Assembly (NCBI RefSeq): GCF_963259705.1
Contig: NC_081851.1
Coordinates: 13,366,145-13,430,144, forward strand
DNA: 64,000 nt
DNA from: Myotis daubentonii
Lineage: Eukaryota > Chordata > Mammalia > Chiroptera > Vespertilionidae
Direction: 5' to 3'
A program made the translations under genes and the position numbers. Positions 48,651 through 59,703 of the stretch are shown one piece after another (the stretch's first letter is position 1; each line of letters begins with the position of its first letter). A model generated the notes under the pieces. The model was not told where the DNA came from and did no database searches. It saw only the letters and a program-made list of their open reading frames with translations.

Positions 48651-48694
48651 TTATAGGTCAAATTGTTTTTCTTGAAATCTTGTTTACTGCATGT

Positions 48695-49129
48695 TGTTGT
48701 GCCCAGATTTCAAGGTTCCCAAAATGCCCACCAGGGAGCCAGCGAGTCCGATGCAAAAGCAAAGAGTCCATCATTTCGAACTAGTTCGGCTCCCCAACCA
48801 CACTCACCGATGCAACGGTAAGCCCCAGTGGCCGAGAGAGAGCAAGGCCTGATGGGATTGTGGGTTTTATAGAAAGGGCAGGGGAGGGGACTGTGGGCCC
48901 CGCCGATTGGCCAGGCGCGAGTTGGGTCTTGTTACACAGGATGTGGTCATCTCTATGGCGCGCACGTCCCTTGATTGTCATTGGTTAGTTCAAAGAAATC
49001 CCAGGCGTGGCCAGCAGGGGCCCGGCAGCAACCGAGACACCAGACCTTCAAAACGGGGGGCGGGGGGGGGACTTCCTGCAAGGGGGGGAGGCGCAGTATG
49101 ATTTCTGGAAATAAAGGGCTTAGACAACA
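48695..49129 (-). mobile_element. Solo LTR of an endogenous retrovirus
   Basis: 435 bp bounded by the inverted hexamers TGTTGT and ACAACA. On the minus strand, CCAAT-type boxes (complement of ATTGG at about 48981 and 48905) precede a TATAAAA at about 48868, the order of a retroviral U3. No internal retroviral genes flank it, and no clean target duplication was found. Confidence 0.6.
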
Positions 49130-49304
49130 TGGGCTGGAGAGGGGGCAGACGTGGGCGGTCCTCTTACCACGTCCTCCCCTCAGTGCTCAGCCGGCTGACA
49201 GAGCCCGACAGTGGCAGAGCTGACCCACGGGAACTTAGTGGGCAGCCTGGACCGAACCCCAGTACCCCCGCCTCCCTCCTCCTGCCCCCCCACCCTCCCC
49301 TCCC

Positions 49305-49540
49305 GTCTCACTCAGGGCCTCTCACCAGGCCCTCCCACCTCCTGTCCTCACTCAGGGCCTCTCACCAGGCCCTCCCAGCCCCTGGCCTCACTCAGGGCCT
49401 CTCACCAGGCCCTCCCACCCCCTGGCCTCACTCAGGGCCTCTCACCAGGCCCTCCCACCCCCTGGCCTCACTCAGGGCCTCTCACCAGGCCCTCCCACCC
49501 CCTGGCCTCACTCAGGGCCTCTCACCAGGCCCCTGCCCCT
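49305..49540. repeat. Minisatellite, 40-bp unit, GC-rich
   Basis: About six copies of a unit containing CTCACTCAGGGCCTCTCACC and AGGCCCTCCCACCCCCTGGC. Because 40 is not a multiple of three and no stop occurs, all three frames stay open and give Pro/Ser/Leu/His-rich translations. Confidence 0.92.
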
Positions 49541-49879
49541 TGGTGCCCTCAAACAGCTTGTGCTGCCAGTTGGAGTAGGAACCATGAGGGCGTTGGGTGC
49601 AGAGCCCAGAGGTGCCCCGCCCTGGGACCCGCCCCCGAGGCTGCTCCAGGCTGGGGGCCTAGCCCCCTGTGACCGCAGATCTCCCTTTTTCACCGAACCC
49701 GCCGGAGAAAGGAGCCGGCGTTCTCACAGCAGTGCCAGTGCCCCCTGAGCAGCGCCAGGCCTCCATCGCAGGCCTCACCATGAGCTTTATCTGCAGTCAC
49801 GCCCACAGGAATGGGGGACCAGGCCCAGGACGGTGTGCATGGAAACCAAAGCAAACGCGGTTCCGTTCCTCACCCGAGG
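49541..49879. other. Unassigned GC-rich sequence
   Basis: Nothing recognisable. Confidence 0.4.
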
Positions 49880-50114
49880 GCATTTTTTTATTGACGTTTA
49901 GAGAGAGTGGAAGGGAGGGAAGGAGAGTGGGTAGAGACACAGAGAGAGAAACATTGATGTGAGAGAGACGCATCAATTGGTCGCCTTCCAGGTGCGCTCC
50001 GACCCGGCCAGGGAGCAAACCTGAAACCCACGTACGTGCCCTTGACCAGGAATTGACCCTGAGACCCTTCGGTTGGTGGGCCGACACTCTAACCACTGAG
50101 ACCACGTCCAGGGC
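49880..50114 (-). mobile_element. Ves SINE
   Basis: TTTTTTTATTGACGTTTAGA on the left; CTAACCACTGAGACCACGTC on the right, complement of the tRNA-like head. Confidence 0.9.
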
Positions 50115-50290
50115 CGATTCCAGTTTTAAGAGGATCCTCTATCGGGTAAGAAACCGACGTTGTACACGTGCAGAAACCCTGCTGTGCTATCCACATGCCA
50201 CTCAGGCACACAGACCAGGGTGAGATATGTTCAGGCTACAAGGCATCACCTCCATCCCCAGAGCACGCGGCTGCGAAAGTGCTTGCTTAC

Positions 50291-50372
50291 CAGCTGCTGG
50301 CCTTTGGGGCCCCAGCCTGCGTACTGCAGCTTCGCGTCGCTCACCTCCCGCAGGTCTAGGCTCTGAGGGTCC
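50291..50372 (-). CDS. Coiled-coil gene, most 5' exon found
   Basis: 82 bp, acceptor CATGTTTTCCAG, donor GTAAGC. One base completes a split codon, then 27 codons ([19 protein letters not shown]). It needs an upstream exon ending in phase 2, which I could not find to the right. It is separated from the next exon by about 17 kb of mostly transposon-derived intron. Confidence 0.68.
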
Positions 50373-50741
50373 CTGGAAAACATGACAAAGAGAGCAAAAT
50401 GGTGGGAAGGAACGGAGAGGTAAGGGCTGTACTTTGTTCTGCCCTGAGCCTCACTCCCCCTTGCCCCCCCCGCACACACACACCGCGTCACCCTCTCCAG
50501 GGGCTGTCTCATCGGGACCAGGGCCCCCAGGTGTGTGAGGTGGACTCAGGTCCTCATGCTGAGCCCAAATAGCAAATATTCCCCGGGAGAGAGCATGTGG
50601 AGGAGTCTATGAACCGATTTTTAAAAATATTCAGAACTGCCTAGGTGGGGGAGGGGGGGCGGCGCGGGCGGCACTGCTCTCAGCCCAAGACCTGGTTCAT
50701 TGTTATTTAATGGAATGAAATCCTCAGGGGTGTGTTCATGC

Positions 50742-50784
<43 letters not shown>
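50742..50784. repeat. (GA)n microsatellite
   Basis: About 20 GA units. Confidence 0.95.
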
Positions 50785-50788
<4 letters not shown>

Positions 50789-51066
50789 CATTTATTTATT
50801 TTGGTGTTAGTTCATGCTCTCGCCCCATGTTTCTGTCTTTCTCTTCATTTACTCATTTGTTTTAAAGAATCCAGTCCAGGCTCCATATGAATCATGTCGG
50901 GGAAGAGACGGACTAGTAAACATTGACTAAGGACAAATACAATGATCTGGACTTAACTCCATCCCAAAGCAATCACACAGTCCCTTCTGACTTTGCGTAT
51001 CTGAGCAAGAAGCAAGCAGCATACATCATGCTGACTTTTGCAGAGTACATTAGTGAATGGAAGTTT

Positions 51067-51288
51067 TTTAAAAATACATTTCATTGATTTTTTTTTTACT
51101 GAGAAGAAGGGAGAGGGATAGAGAGTTAGAAACATGGATGAGAGAGAAACATTGATCAGCTGCCTCCCACACACCCCATACTGGGAATGTGCCCGCAAAC
51201 AAGGTACATGCCCTTGACCAGAATCGAACCCGGCACCCCTGAGTCCACAGGCAGACACTCTATCCACTGAGCCAAACTGGCCGGGTCA
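51067..51288 (-). mobile_element. Ves SINE with 13-bp target duplication
   Basis: ATTTCATTGATTTTTTTTTT on the left and GAGCCAAACTGGCCGGGTC on the right. TGAATGGAAGTTT flanks it at 51054-51066 and 51289-51301. Confidence 0.93.
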
Positions 51289-51301
51289 TGAATGGAAGTT
51301 T

Positions 51302-51832
51302 ACTCGTTCCTCTTCGTGAGCTGGGCAAAGGGTTGAAAGCTTCCAGACAAAAGGCACCTTTGGAAAGAGAAAAGCCAAGAACTGCTTTCCTGGCTCCTAA
51401 CCCTTCAGGCTAAAAACATTTTAAAAATTAGCATTTCAGTGTCCAATAATACATGTTTTCAGAATCTTCCTCATGGTGGATAATATAAACATATAAAAGA
51501 CCCTCACAGTCGTAGCAGAGTGTCTGACACATTGTAGATGCTCATACAGATTAACTGGATAATGAATACAGTGAATGGAACCCCAGTTCGTGAACCTGCT
51601 TCGTTCTGGAAGGCTGTTTGAAACCCGAATCCTGCTTTCCTTTAGAAATAATGTAAATTGAATTAATGCCTTGCAGACCTCCAAGTGACCTCCTGTTTGA
51701 ATGTTTCTCATATACAACACATGTCTAATATACAGTTTAATCTATAAATAAACACCATAAAAACAAAAAGGACATGAAATGTAAATGAGGATTTGACAAA
51801 AAGGAAATGAAATGTACAGTAAAAAAAGAAAA
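51302..51832. other. Unassigned AT-rich sequence
   Basis: No gene or repeat recognised. Confidence 0.4.
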
Positions 51833-52350
51833 TCTACACTAATAAAAGACAAACATGCAAATTGACCATACCTTTGCTACACCTTAAGCCACGCCCACCA
51901 GCCAATCAGAGCGACTATATGCAAATTAACCCAATCAAGATGGCAGGCGGCAGCCATGGAGCTGGAGCAAGCAGGAGGCTTGGTTGCCCCAATGATGGAG
52001 GAAGGCAAGCTTCCTGAGGCCAGCTCTGAGCTCCACTCAAAGCAACAAAGTTTCAATTATAGAAGGTAAATAAATCCCAGAATAAAAAAAAAAAAGAAAA
52101 GAAAAAAAGGAGAGGCTGGGAGCTTCTGTTGCTGGGGGGCTTGGCCAGCCTAGAAACGGCCATCAGCCCCTCACTCAGGCTGGACAGGCACCCCAGTGGG
52201 GACCCCCACCCTGAAGGGGGTATAACCAGCCTGCAAACAGCCATCAGCCCCTCATCCAGGCTGGCCAGGCACCCCAGCAGGACCCCCACCCTGATCTGGG
52301 ACACCCTTCAGGGCAAACCAGCCAGCCCCGACCCATGCACCAGGCCTCTA
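51833..52350 (+). mobile_element. Helitron, left member of a composite pair
   Basis: Starts TCTACACTAATAAAAGACAA, carries CCAATCAGAGCGACTATATG and CAATCAAGATGGCAGGCGGC, an A-rich tract, and two blocks of GCCATCAGCCCCTCA. Ends CATGCACCAGGCCTCTA where the next member starts. Same architecture as 26957-27469. Confidence 0.78.
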
Positions 52351-52811
52351 TCCTCTATAATAAAAGGGTAATATGCAAACTGACCCTAACAGCAGAACGA
52401 ATGGGAATCACTGTTCACTATGACACACACTGACCACCGGGGGGCAGACACTCAATGCAGGATCTGCCCTCTGGTGGTCAGGGCACTCCCACATGGGGAG
52501 CTCTGCTCAGCCACAAGCCAGGCTGATGGCTACCAGCACAGCGGTGGTGGTGGGAGCCTCTCCCGCCTCCTCAGCAGTGCTAAGGATGTCCGACTGCAGC
52601 TTAGGCCTGCTCTCCGCTGGCAAGTGGAAATCCCCCGAGGGCTGCCGGGCTGCCAGAGGGATGTCTGACTGCCATCTCGGGCCCAATACCCCAGAAAGCG
52701 GGCCTAAGCCAGCAGGTGGACATCCTCCAAGGGGTCCCAGACTGCAAGAGTGCATAGGCTGGGCTGAGGGATCCCCGCAAGTGCACAAACTTTTGTGCAC
52801 TGGGCCTCTAG
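52351..52811 (+). mobile_element. Helitron, right member of a composite pair
   Basis: Starts TCCTCTATAATAAAAGGGTA. Ends with the hairpin GTGCACAAACTTTTGTGCAC and TGGGCCTCTAG, followed by T. No coding capacity. Confidence 0.85.
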
Positions 52812-53190
52812 TGTAATAATAATGAGCAGCAACAAAAGCAAAAAACAGGAAAATTTTCACAGCACAATTTCCTGAGATGTTAGCAACGTGAGGTTTAGCA
52901 ATAAACTGACACACACTCACACATTCTCTCCCTTGTTTGTTGCCTGAGAGACGCGTGACTGATCATACAGGGATCAGCATGAAAGGGTGTGGGTGAAAAG
53001 CATATTGTTGGAGATGGAGACTTTGAGAGCCAACGTTCCACTATAGAAGGATAAATGGATGGATGGACATATCGGATACAGTTTCGTCACCAATGGATTG
53101 TTGGTTAGGGTCAGTACAACCTTAAACTCATATAACATTGAAAGATTTGTATTATTATTTTAATATATATTTTAAATTGCACAGTAATAA
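52812..53190. other. Unassigned AT-rich sequence
   Basis: Nothing recognisable. Confidence 0.4.
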
Positions 53191-53408
53191 TCTTTTTAAA
53201 AATGTTTTTACCGATTTCAGAGAGAGGACGCCGAGGGAGAGAAGGATAGAAATGTCAATGATGAGAGAGAATCATTGATCAGGTGTCTCCTGTACACCCC
53301 TTACAGGGGATCAAGCCCCAACCTGAGCATATGCCCTGACTGGGAATCAAAACATGACCTCCTGATTCATGGGTCGAGGCTCAACCACGGAGCCAGGCTG
53401 GCCAGGCC
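53191..53408 (-). mobile_element. Ves SINE
   Basis: TTTTACCGATTTCAGAGAGA on the left; ACGGAGCCAGGCTGGCCAGG on the right. Confidence 0.88.
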
Positions 53409-54503
53409 ACGGTTAAATTCCTGAGGGCAGGGTCCTTGCTGGCATGAAACCTTCGCCTGGCCAACATTGGGGCTGGTTAGTCGGCGCTGTCTGTGTCTGT
53501 GGGTTCAGAAGCTCTGCCTGTGAAGAAAGACTTGGGTACAGAAGTCCTCCCATGGAGACTGTAGGGTTGACTCGTCCTGAAACATGTGTGATGGATCCCA
53601 CACCCAACTCACAGAGGCACTTCCACATACATGGTCCCACACATACGTCCTCAATAAAGTCAGGGAGATTTTTTTAAATAATAGGGGACACATCGTGTCT
53701 TCCATCAGTGCACCCCGTGTCTACACCAGCCCACTGCCCAGGGAGCTCCTGCTGGAGGGGCCCTGGGAGGGCTGCGGGGGTGCGGGGGGAGGAGTGGTGC
53801 AAGTTCCCAAGGAACGTCAGCAAACCTACCATTTGTGCGAATTTATGGTTTCAGAGTATTTTCATAAACAAGGGGATTTCCTCATGGATATTGTATGGGG
53901 AAAGGTTTTGTAAGGATGACTCACAATTCTGAAGCAATAACATAAGAGAGTGACACATTTGAGGACATAAACATTTTTTTTTTGAAAAATTACAGGACAA
54001 AACATGCAATGTTGAGCTGAAGGACACAGAGTGTTGGGGGAAGATGAAAAGTTCTGACACTGACTGGGGTGGGGCTGCCCACCTCTGGGAACACACTACA
54101 GACACTGAGCTGTACAGTCTCAATGGGTGAATCCCAGGGGGTGGAATTCTATCTCAATGAAGCCAGGACAGAGAGGAGGAGAAGGTCCCTCATGGTGCCC
54201 CCACACCTGCTCGCGCTCTCCGCAGCTTCTGCCCTGTCCCTCCAGGCCCTGGTGTGTAAGGGCAGATGTCTGGTCGACATGATAAACACCTGTATGTAGC
54301 AAGCTCTCAGGGGAAAGCAAACAGAGCCGTTCTGAGGATGAGAGGGGTGGCCTTGGACCCAGACGCAGGCTGGGGTCCCAACGAACTCCCTCCCAAGCTG
54401 TGTGGTCTTGGGGACTCACTAAACCTTTCTGAGCCTCCGCTTCCTTCTCTGGAATTTGGGGTCAGTCCGCTTGGGTTATTGCGAAGTTTTGTTTTGTTCT
54501 TAA

Positions 54504-54509
<6 letters not shown>
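53409..54509. other. Unassigned sequence
   Basis: Mixed composition, no exon or repeat recognised. Confidence 0.35.

Positions 54510-54540
<31 letters not shown>
54507..54540. repeat. (GT)n microsatellite
   Basis: About 17 GT units, probably expanded at the tail of the adjoining minus-orientation SINE. Confidence 0.95.
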
Positions 54541-54541
<1 letters not shown>

Positions 54542-54974
54542 TTAGTTCAGAGAGGAAGGGGGAGGGAGAGAGATAGAAACATCAATGATGAGCCGAAACC
54601 TGTTTGGCTCAGTGGATAGAGCGTCGGCCTGCGGACTGAGAGGTCCCAGGTTAGATTCCAGTCAAGGGCATGTACCTTGGTTGCAGGCACATCCCCAGTA
54701 GGAGGTGTGCAGGAGGCAGCTGATCGATGTTTCTCTCTCATTGATGTTTCTAACTCTCTATCTCTCTCTCCCATCCTCTCTGTAAAAAATCAATAAAATA
54801 TATTTTTTAAAAAAGAAACATCGATGATGAGAGACAATCATTGATTGGCTGCTTCCTGCACACCCCCTACTGGGGACGGAGTCCACAATACAGGCATGTG
54901 CCCTGATCGGGAATTGAACCATTACCTCCTGGTTTATAGATTGATGCTCAACCCCTGAGCCACACTGGCTGGGC
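54541..54974 (-). mobile_element. Ves SINE (outer), split by another SINE
   Basis: Left part 54541-54592 (AGAGAGGAAGGGGGAGGGAG) and right part 54832-54974 ending in GAGCCACACTGGCTGGGC belong to one minus-orientation copy, separated by the plus-orientation copy inside it. Confidence 0.9.
54593..54814 (+). mobile_element. Ves SINE (inner)
   Basis: Head CCGAAACCTGTTTGGCTCAG through an A-rich tail. The 17-bp string GAAACATCAATGATGAG precedes it (54576-54592) and recurs with one change after it (54815-54831), so it inserted within the older SINE. Confidence 0.94.
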
Positions 54975-57290
54975 ATATCACGAGTGTTAAACGAGGAGAT
55001 GAATGTAACAGCCCAGCCAGCCCCTGGGCCCTGGCGTGAGTCCAGAAGGGTCACTGCTCTGATGTCACTGCTACTGATGATGACGGGGCCAGGGAGAAAG
55101 AAGAGCCAGGGATCCAATTCATTTGTTCAAGTTTTCTCCAAAGTTAGATGGTCTGTCCTCTGAAGCACCTGTGATTCAGAAACCAGGCGATCTGCAGTGG
55201 GATGTGCAGTGGGATGGCCAAGGGAGTCAGTCCCCGGGGCTGTGCCCCAGGGCCCCCGAGCTGGCGCCTGGAGGCTGGCCGCCTGCACTTTGATGAGTGC
55301 ATCTGTTTACTTCCTGTAGGTTTCACCTGACAGCCCGCACATTCATCAGCCTGAAGAGAGCGGGTGCCAGTGACCAGCCCTGGTGGAGGAGTGTGAACAG
55401 GCTTGGGGTCTGGCCCTCTGTCACACCCTGCCCCTTGGCCGCGTGTCTCACCGCATTCCACTCCATAGAGGCGTGTCCACGCCCTGTTCCCTCCAATACT
55501 TTCCAATGAGATGCCTATTGTGTGTGGATTTCTCTCAAGAGCTTAAATAGCTCGGTCAAGTCTTAGAATAAGTTGAGCTTCTTAACTAATGTCTCCTCAA
55601 GTTTGCAATGTTCAGCAATGAACTAAACCACAGGCAGCCGGCAGCCTGTTAACATTTCAGTGGAAGAAGCACCTAATGAAAGGATGGTGCTCGACCCGCA
55701 GGGCCTCCCCGTTCAATGACCGGTTTCACTGGGAATGCTCACGGGTCCCCAGGCCCCACTTGCTGTCACTCGCCAGCATTGCACAGACCGGCAGCCATGC
55801 TTCCTGTCTGTTCCGGCTATGCGTGCTTAAACCACTTGATTTTCTGTCTCTTAGAGGCAGCCATCACCAATTTGCTCTTTTCTATTCAGGCATCTCTTCC
55901 AAGGAGGGTTGGGAAAGCAGCCAGCGGGGATATTTGAGGGGAAACGATAGACAGTTTGGTGATAGGCAGTGAGAAATCAGACCATTTAAACACAGGCCCC
56001 AGGGACCTGACCCGTGAACTCTGAGTAGCTCTCACATGTGAGCTGGTGGGAAGCGGAGGGAGGAGGACTGCCCTCCGCACGTGAACACGGCCGTCCTCAC
56101 TGAATGTGACCTTCCAGCAGGCCCACGCCTGAACTTCAGGACAGAGTGTGGGTTAGTTAACAGTGCATATTTAATAGGCCCCTGTCCTCAAAGCATACAT
56201 GGCAGAGAGAAGGCCCAGCCAAGCCTTGGCCCGCACACATGAACGTGCATTATTTGTGGTCCCAAATGCTTTTTGAAAACCTGGCGTTCCACATCTCAAT
56301 GGAACTCATTTCCTCGGAACCAGGCAGCTTTCTGGCGGCGCCCCTGAGTAGGAAGTGCGAGGGCCTCTGTGCCGGGCTGAGGCACAGGCGGGAAACTCAC
56401 CCGTGGGATCCAGCCGCCACTGTGTCACCAGGGAGTCCGGCCCCAGGTGGAGGCTGCATAGTGTGTTTCAGACACAGGCCCAGCCAGGTCTCAGCTGACC
56501 GCCAGGCGGGTCAGGCCTGGCCTCCACGCTGCCCAGCGGATGCCCAGGATGAGAGAGGACCCAGCCTGTTGCCCCATGAGAACTGCAGATTTATGCGCAC
56601 GATTATAAAGCACTGAACCTGGGGCAATCTAGTACATCAGCGTGAGTACAGGGCGAATACGGAGAAAGTGTAAGCTGTTTGGGACCAAGTGACCTTCACC
56701 GTGTCACGTGGTGCAGACACACAGCTGTGTCAGGGGATGAGCCCCTCTCTGTTCTCCAAGCCATTCTGAGTGCAGAGCAGAGGAGGGAAGGCGAGAACTC
56801 CCTCCCCGAGTGTTCTCCCCATGCGGTGAGCGCAGTGGCTGAGGGAACTGGGGCATCACAGCCTCCTTCTGAGATGCCTCCACTCCCACGGACACCTCTT
56901 CCTCCCCCCTTCCTGCAGCCCCCGGCCCCATGTTATCTCCGTCCTACTCTCTGTACCCCTCTTTCTCTCATCTTTTCTATCTACACGTTAGATGCTGACA
57001 CGCTGGGCTGGCACAGCTACCGAGGGCATTGGCCAACGCACCGGGCATTTCTCCCCAGGAAAAGGACTGTGAACAGGCGAGAGCAGACCTCATGGGAGCA
57101 GGCAGGTCCTCCTCAGGGGACTGACCCTCAGGCCCGAGGAAAGGGCTCAGCGAACATGCCAATAATTTGGTGTGACTTATCAGTGGCCTGTGACTTGTAA
57201 GACCAGGCAGCACAGAATCCAAAAATGCACAAATAGAAGTGGCGACCCCATTGCCAAGCCCACTAGATGGATCCCAAGTCTAACGCCATG
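54975..57290. other. Unique sequence, no gene assigned
   Basis: GC-rich with several open frames up to 173 codons (56679-57200, plus). No domain or exon chain is recognisable, although the missing 5' exons of the coiled-coil gene should lie to this side. Confidence 0.35.
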
Positions 57291-59337
57291 GGCTGATGGG
57301 ACAGAGGAGGGAGGGGACAGAGGCTGATGGGACAATGGAGGGAGGGGACAGAGGCTGAGGGGACAGAGAAGGGAGGAGACAGAGGCTGACCAGGACATAG
57401 AAGGGAGGAGAGAGAGGCTGATAGGACAGTGGAGTGAGGAGACAGAAGCTGGTGGGATAGAAGGGGGAGGGGACAGAAGCTGATGGGATAGAGGAGGGAG
57501 TGGACAGAGGCTGAGGGGACAGAGGAGGGAGGGGACAGGGGCTGATGGGACAGAGAAGGGAGGGGACAGAGGCTGATGGGACAGAGAAGGGAGGAGACAG
57601 AGGCTGATGGGACAGTGGAGTGAGGAGACAGAAGCTGGTGGGATAGAAGAGGGTGGGGACAGTAGCTGATGGGACAGAGGAGGGAGGGGACAGAGGCTTA
57701 GGGGACAGAGGAGGGAGGGGACAGAGGCTGATGGGAAAGAGGATGGGTGGGACAGACAGTGATGGGACAGAGGAGTGAGGAGACAGAGGCTGATGGGACA
57801 GAGAAGGGAGGGGACAGAGGTTGATGGGACAGAGGAGGGAGGGGAGAGAAGCTGATGGGACAGAGGCTGAAGGGACAGAAGGAGGTAACAGATGCTGATG
57901 CGATAGAGTAGGGAGGAGACAGAGGTGGGAGGGACACAGGAGGGAGGGAACAGAGGCTGATTGGACAGAGGAGCAAGGGGGCAGAGAAGGGAGGGGACAG
58001 GGAATGATGACACAGCGCAGGGAGGGGACAGAGGCTGGTGGGACAGAGGAGGAGGGAGGGGACAGAGGCTGATGGGACAGAGGAGGAGGGAGGGGACAGA
58101 GTATGAGGGGACAGAGGAGGGAGGAGACAGAGGCTGATGGGAAAGACGAGGGAGTGGACAGTGGAGGGAGGGGACAGAGGCTGATGGGGCAGAGGAGGGA
58201 GTGGAGAGTGGCTGATGGGACAGAGGAGGAAGGGGACAGAGGCTGATGGGAAAGACGAGGGAGTGGACAGTGGAGGGAGGGGACAGAGGCTGATGGGACA
58301 GAAGAGGGAGTGGAGCGTGGCTGATGGGACAGAGGAGGAAGGGGACAGAGGCTGATGGGTTCGAGGCTGCTGGCACAGAGCAGAGAGAGGACAGAGGCTC
58401 ATGGGACGGAGAAAGGTGTGTACAGAGGCTGATGAAACAGAGGCTGATGGGAAAGATGCTGATGGGACAGAGGTGAGAGGGGGCAGAGGCTGATGGGACT
58501 GAGAGTGATTGGACAGAGGAGGGAGGTAACAGAGGCTGATGGACAGAGGAGGTAGGAGAAAGAGGCTGAAAGGACAGAGGCTGATGGGACAGAGGAGGGA
58601 TGTGACAGAGGCTGAAGGGTCAGCGAAGGGAGGCGACAGAGGCTGATGGGTCAGAGGAGGGAGGGGAAAAGGCTGATGGGACAGAGGAGGGAGGAGACAG
58701 AGGCTGATGGCACAGAGGACGAGGGAGAGTACAGGAGCTAATGGGACAAAGGTGGAGGAAGGGACAGAGGCTGATGGGACAGAGGAGTGAGGTGACAGAG
58801 GCTGATGGGACAGAGGACGAGGGAGAGTACAATAGCTGATGGGACAAAGGAGAAGGATGGGATGGAGGCTTATGGGACAGAGAAGGGAGGGGACAATGGC
58901 TGATGGGAAAGAGGAGGGAGATGACTGAGGCTGATGGGACAAAGGAGGGAGGAGACAGAGGCTGAAGGGTCAGAGGAGGGAGGGGACAGAGCCTGATGGG
59001 ACAGAGGAGGGAAAGATAGAGGCTGATGGGATAGATGTTAGAGGGGCAGAGGCTGATGGTACTGAGGCTGATGGGACCGAGGAGTGAGGTCACAGAGGCT
59101 GATGGGACAGAGGAGGGTGGTAGCAGATGAGGGAGGGGACAGAGGAGGGAGGGGAAAGAAAGCAGGGGAACAGGGGCGGATAAGACAGAGGAGGGAGGGG
59201 ACGGAGGGGACAGAGGCTGATGGGGAAGGGGAGGAGGGAGGGAACAGAGGCTGATGGGACAGAGGAGGGAGAGGTAGAGGCTGATGGGACAGAGTTGAGA
59301 GGGGCAGTGCTGATGGGACAGAGGCGGAAGGAGGGGA

Positions 59338-59703
59338 TGTACTGGGCTGCATATCGGGGCGCGCTGTACTGTCTGTTCCTGGACAGACAGGAAGTTACTG
59401 ACATCAGGTCAGGCATTGAGATATTGTCTCATGGTCCCTCCTCAATATACTGTGCTCTCTGTTCACGGAAAACATAGATAGGAAGGTTATAATGCTATAC
59501 TGTGTCGGGAACAAATTGCGTAAACAAGGCCTTGTAACTTTGTAGATTTTGCAAAAAATAGGCTGTAATGCTTGCAGTCATGGCTGCAGTTTTGCCTTTG
59601 CTTCGGCAGGGTGCTGGGACTGCAGACATCTGGCCAGCTTAATAAAGGTTCCTAAATATAAATTTTGAGTCTGTGGTCTATCTCGCTGAGTCAACCCATA
59701 ACA
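59338..59703 (+). mobile_element. Solo LTR, copy 1
   Basis: Begins TGTACTGGGCTG and ends CCCATAACA, an imperfect inverted pair. AATAAA at 59641-59646 lies about 58 bp before the end, as expected for an LTR in plus orientation. A GGGGA duplication sits at 59333-59337 and 59704-59708. Confidence 0.78.

Larger units (their letters stand above)
17653..50372 (-). other. Partial coiled-coil protein gene, nine exons, 3' end present
   Basis: Nine blocks on the minus strand each have an AG acceptor and GT donor, except the last, which ends in a stop. Their phases fit in order: 2-0, 0-0, 0-1, 1-0, 0-0, 0-2, 2-0, 0-2, 2-stop. Joined, they give about 378 codons. The N-terminal part is globular-looking with one Trp. 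The middle and C-terminal parts are Glu/Gln/Leu-rich heptads typical of a long parallel coiled coil, and the protein ends with a short Leu-rich tail. The first exons lie beyond 50372 or outside the window. A function cannot be given: no catalytic motif, signal peptide or membrane segment is visible, and I do not recognise the family. The introns are crowded with L1, Helitrons, a retrocopy and a solo LTR. Symmetric phase-0 exons could be missing from the large introns. Confidence 0.75.
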
